From positions 1 through 6,131 of the forward strand of contig JAIFNK010000147.1 in the NCBI GenBank assembly GCA_020047775.1: 6,131 nucleotides of DNA, given 5' to 3'. The position numbers and the translations under genes were made by a program. The DNA comes from Akkermansia sp. Lineage in GTDB: Bacteria > Verrucomicrobiota > Verrucomicrobiia > Verrucomicrobiales > Akkermansiaceae. Positions 6,052-6,131 of this stretch are shown here, piece after piece (within the stretch, counting starts at the first letter, position 1; each line of letters starts with the position of its first letter). The notes beneath the pieces are model-generated. The model was given only the letters and a program-made list of their open reading frames with translations. It searched no databases and was not told the origin of the DNA.

Positions 6052-6131
6052 GGCCGAGGCCGTCCAGCCCTACCCGGTAGGGCCCGACCGCCGGGCGCGC
6101 CCACTTCACTTCTTCCGCCGGAGGCTATTCT
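6052..6131. repeat. GC-rich intergenic repeat, copy 2 (cut by window end)
   Basis: Second copy of the element at 5915-5996. The 56-bp core starts at 6076, 135 bp after the first. Its leading palindrome is shorter, CTACC-C-GGTAG (6070-6080), lacking the AACA insertion of copy 1, so the loop differs while the arms are kept. The match is still running at the window edge, so the array probably continues. Confidence 0.85.

Noticed and set aside
5915..6131. CRISPR array
   Set aside because: Only two copies, unit over 50 bp with a long self-complementary spacer and no cas genes; does not fit repeat-spacer geometry.

Overview
This is a GC-rich window with strong G/C preference at third codon positions. 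It carries five complete genes and one truncated gene, all on the + strand. It suggests an environmental Gram-negative-type bacterium: there is an exported rubrerythrin, a bacterial cytochrome b561 and an OmpR-type two-component pair with a periplasm-facing sensor loop. The Mrp-type tail and the GC-rich intergenic repeats would fit a member of the Verrucomicrobiota, but no marker gene settles this, so the assignment is a guess.

Layout. Positions 2-304 hold the C-terminal end of an Mrp/ApbC-family Fe-S cluster carrier ATPase. A 150-bp intergenic region follows, with a strong palindrome and further inverted repeats, one of which covers the next start codon. Then comes a compact run: rubrerythrin with a signal peptide (455-1057), a cytochrome b561-like membrane protein (1067-1798), an OmpR/CusR-like response regulator (1839-2516), its histidine kinase (2513-3544) and a P1B-type metal-exporting ATPase (3541-5910). 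Gaps are 9 and 40 bp, followed by two 4-bp overlaps, so the five genes look like one transcription unit. The last 221 bp hold two copies of a GC-rich, palindrome-bearing repeat; the second copy runs off the window.

How the genes may work together (inference). The ATPase has SPC and HEGST transmembrane motifs typical of the P1B-4 class, whose characterised members export Fe(II), Co(II) and related metals. The kinase has a short His-rich external loop that could sense such a metal. The rubrerythrin, normally a cytoplasmic diiron peroxidase, appears to be exported here and sits next to a membrane cytochrome b that could feed it electrons from the quinol pool. Together these suggest an envelope-centred response to metal and peroxide stress: pump the redox-active metal out and remove peroxide outside the membrane. 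The rubrerythrin/cytochrome b pair linked to a P1B-4 pump and its own two-component system is the most notable aspect of the window.
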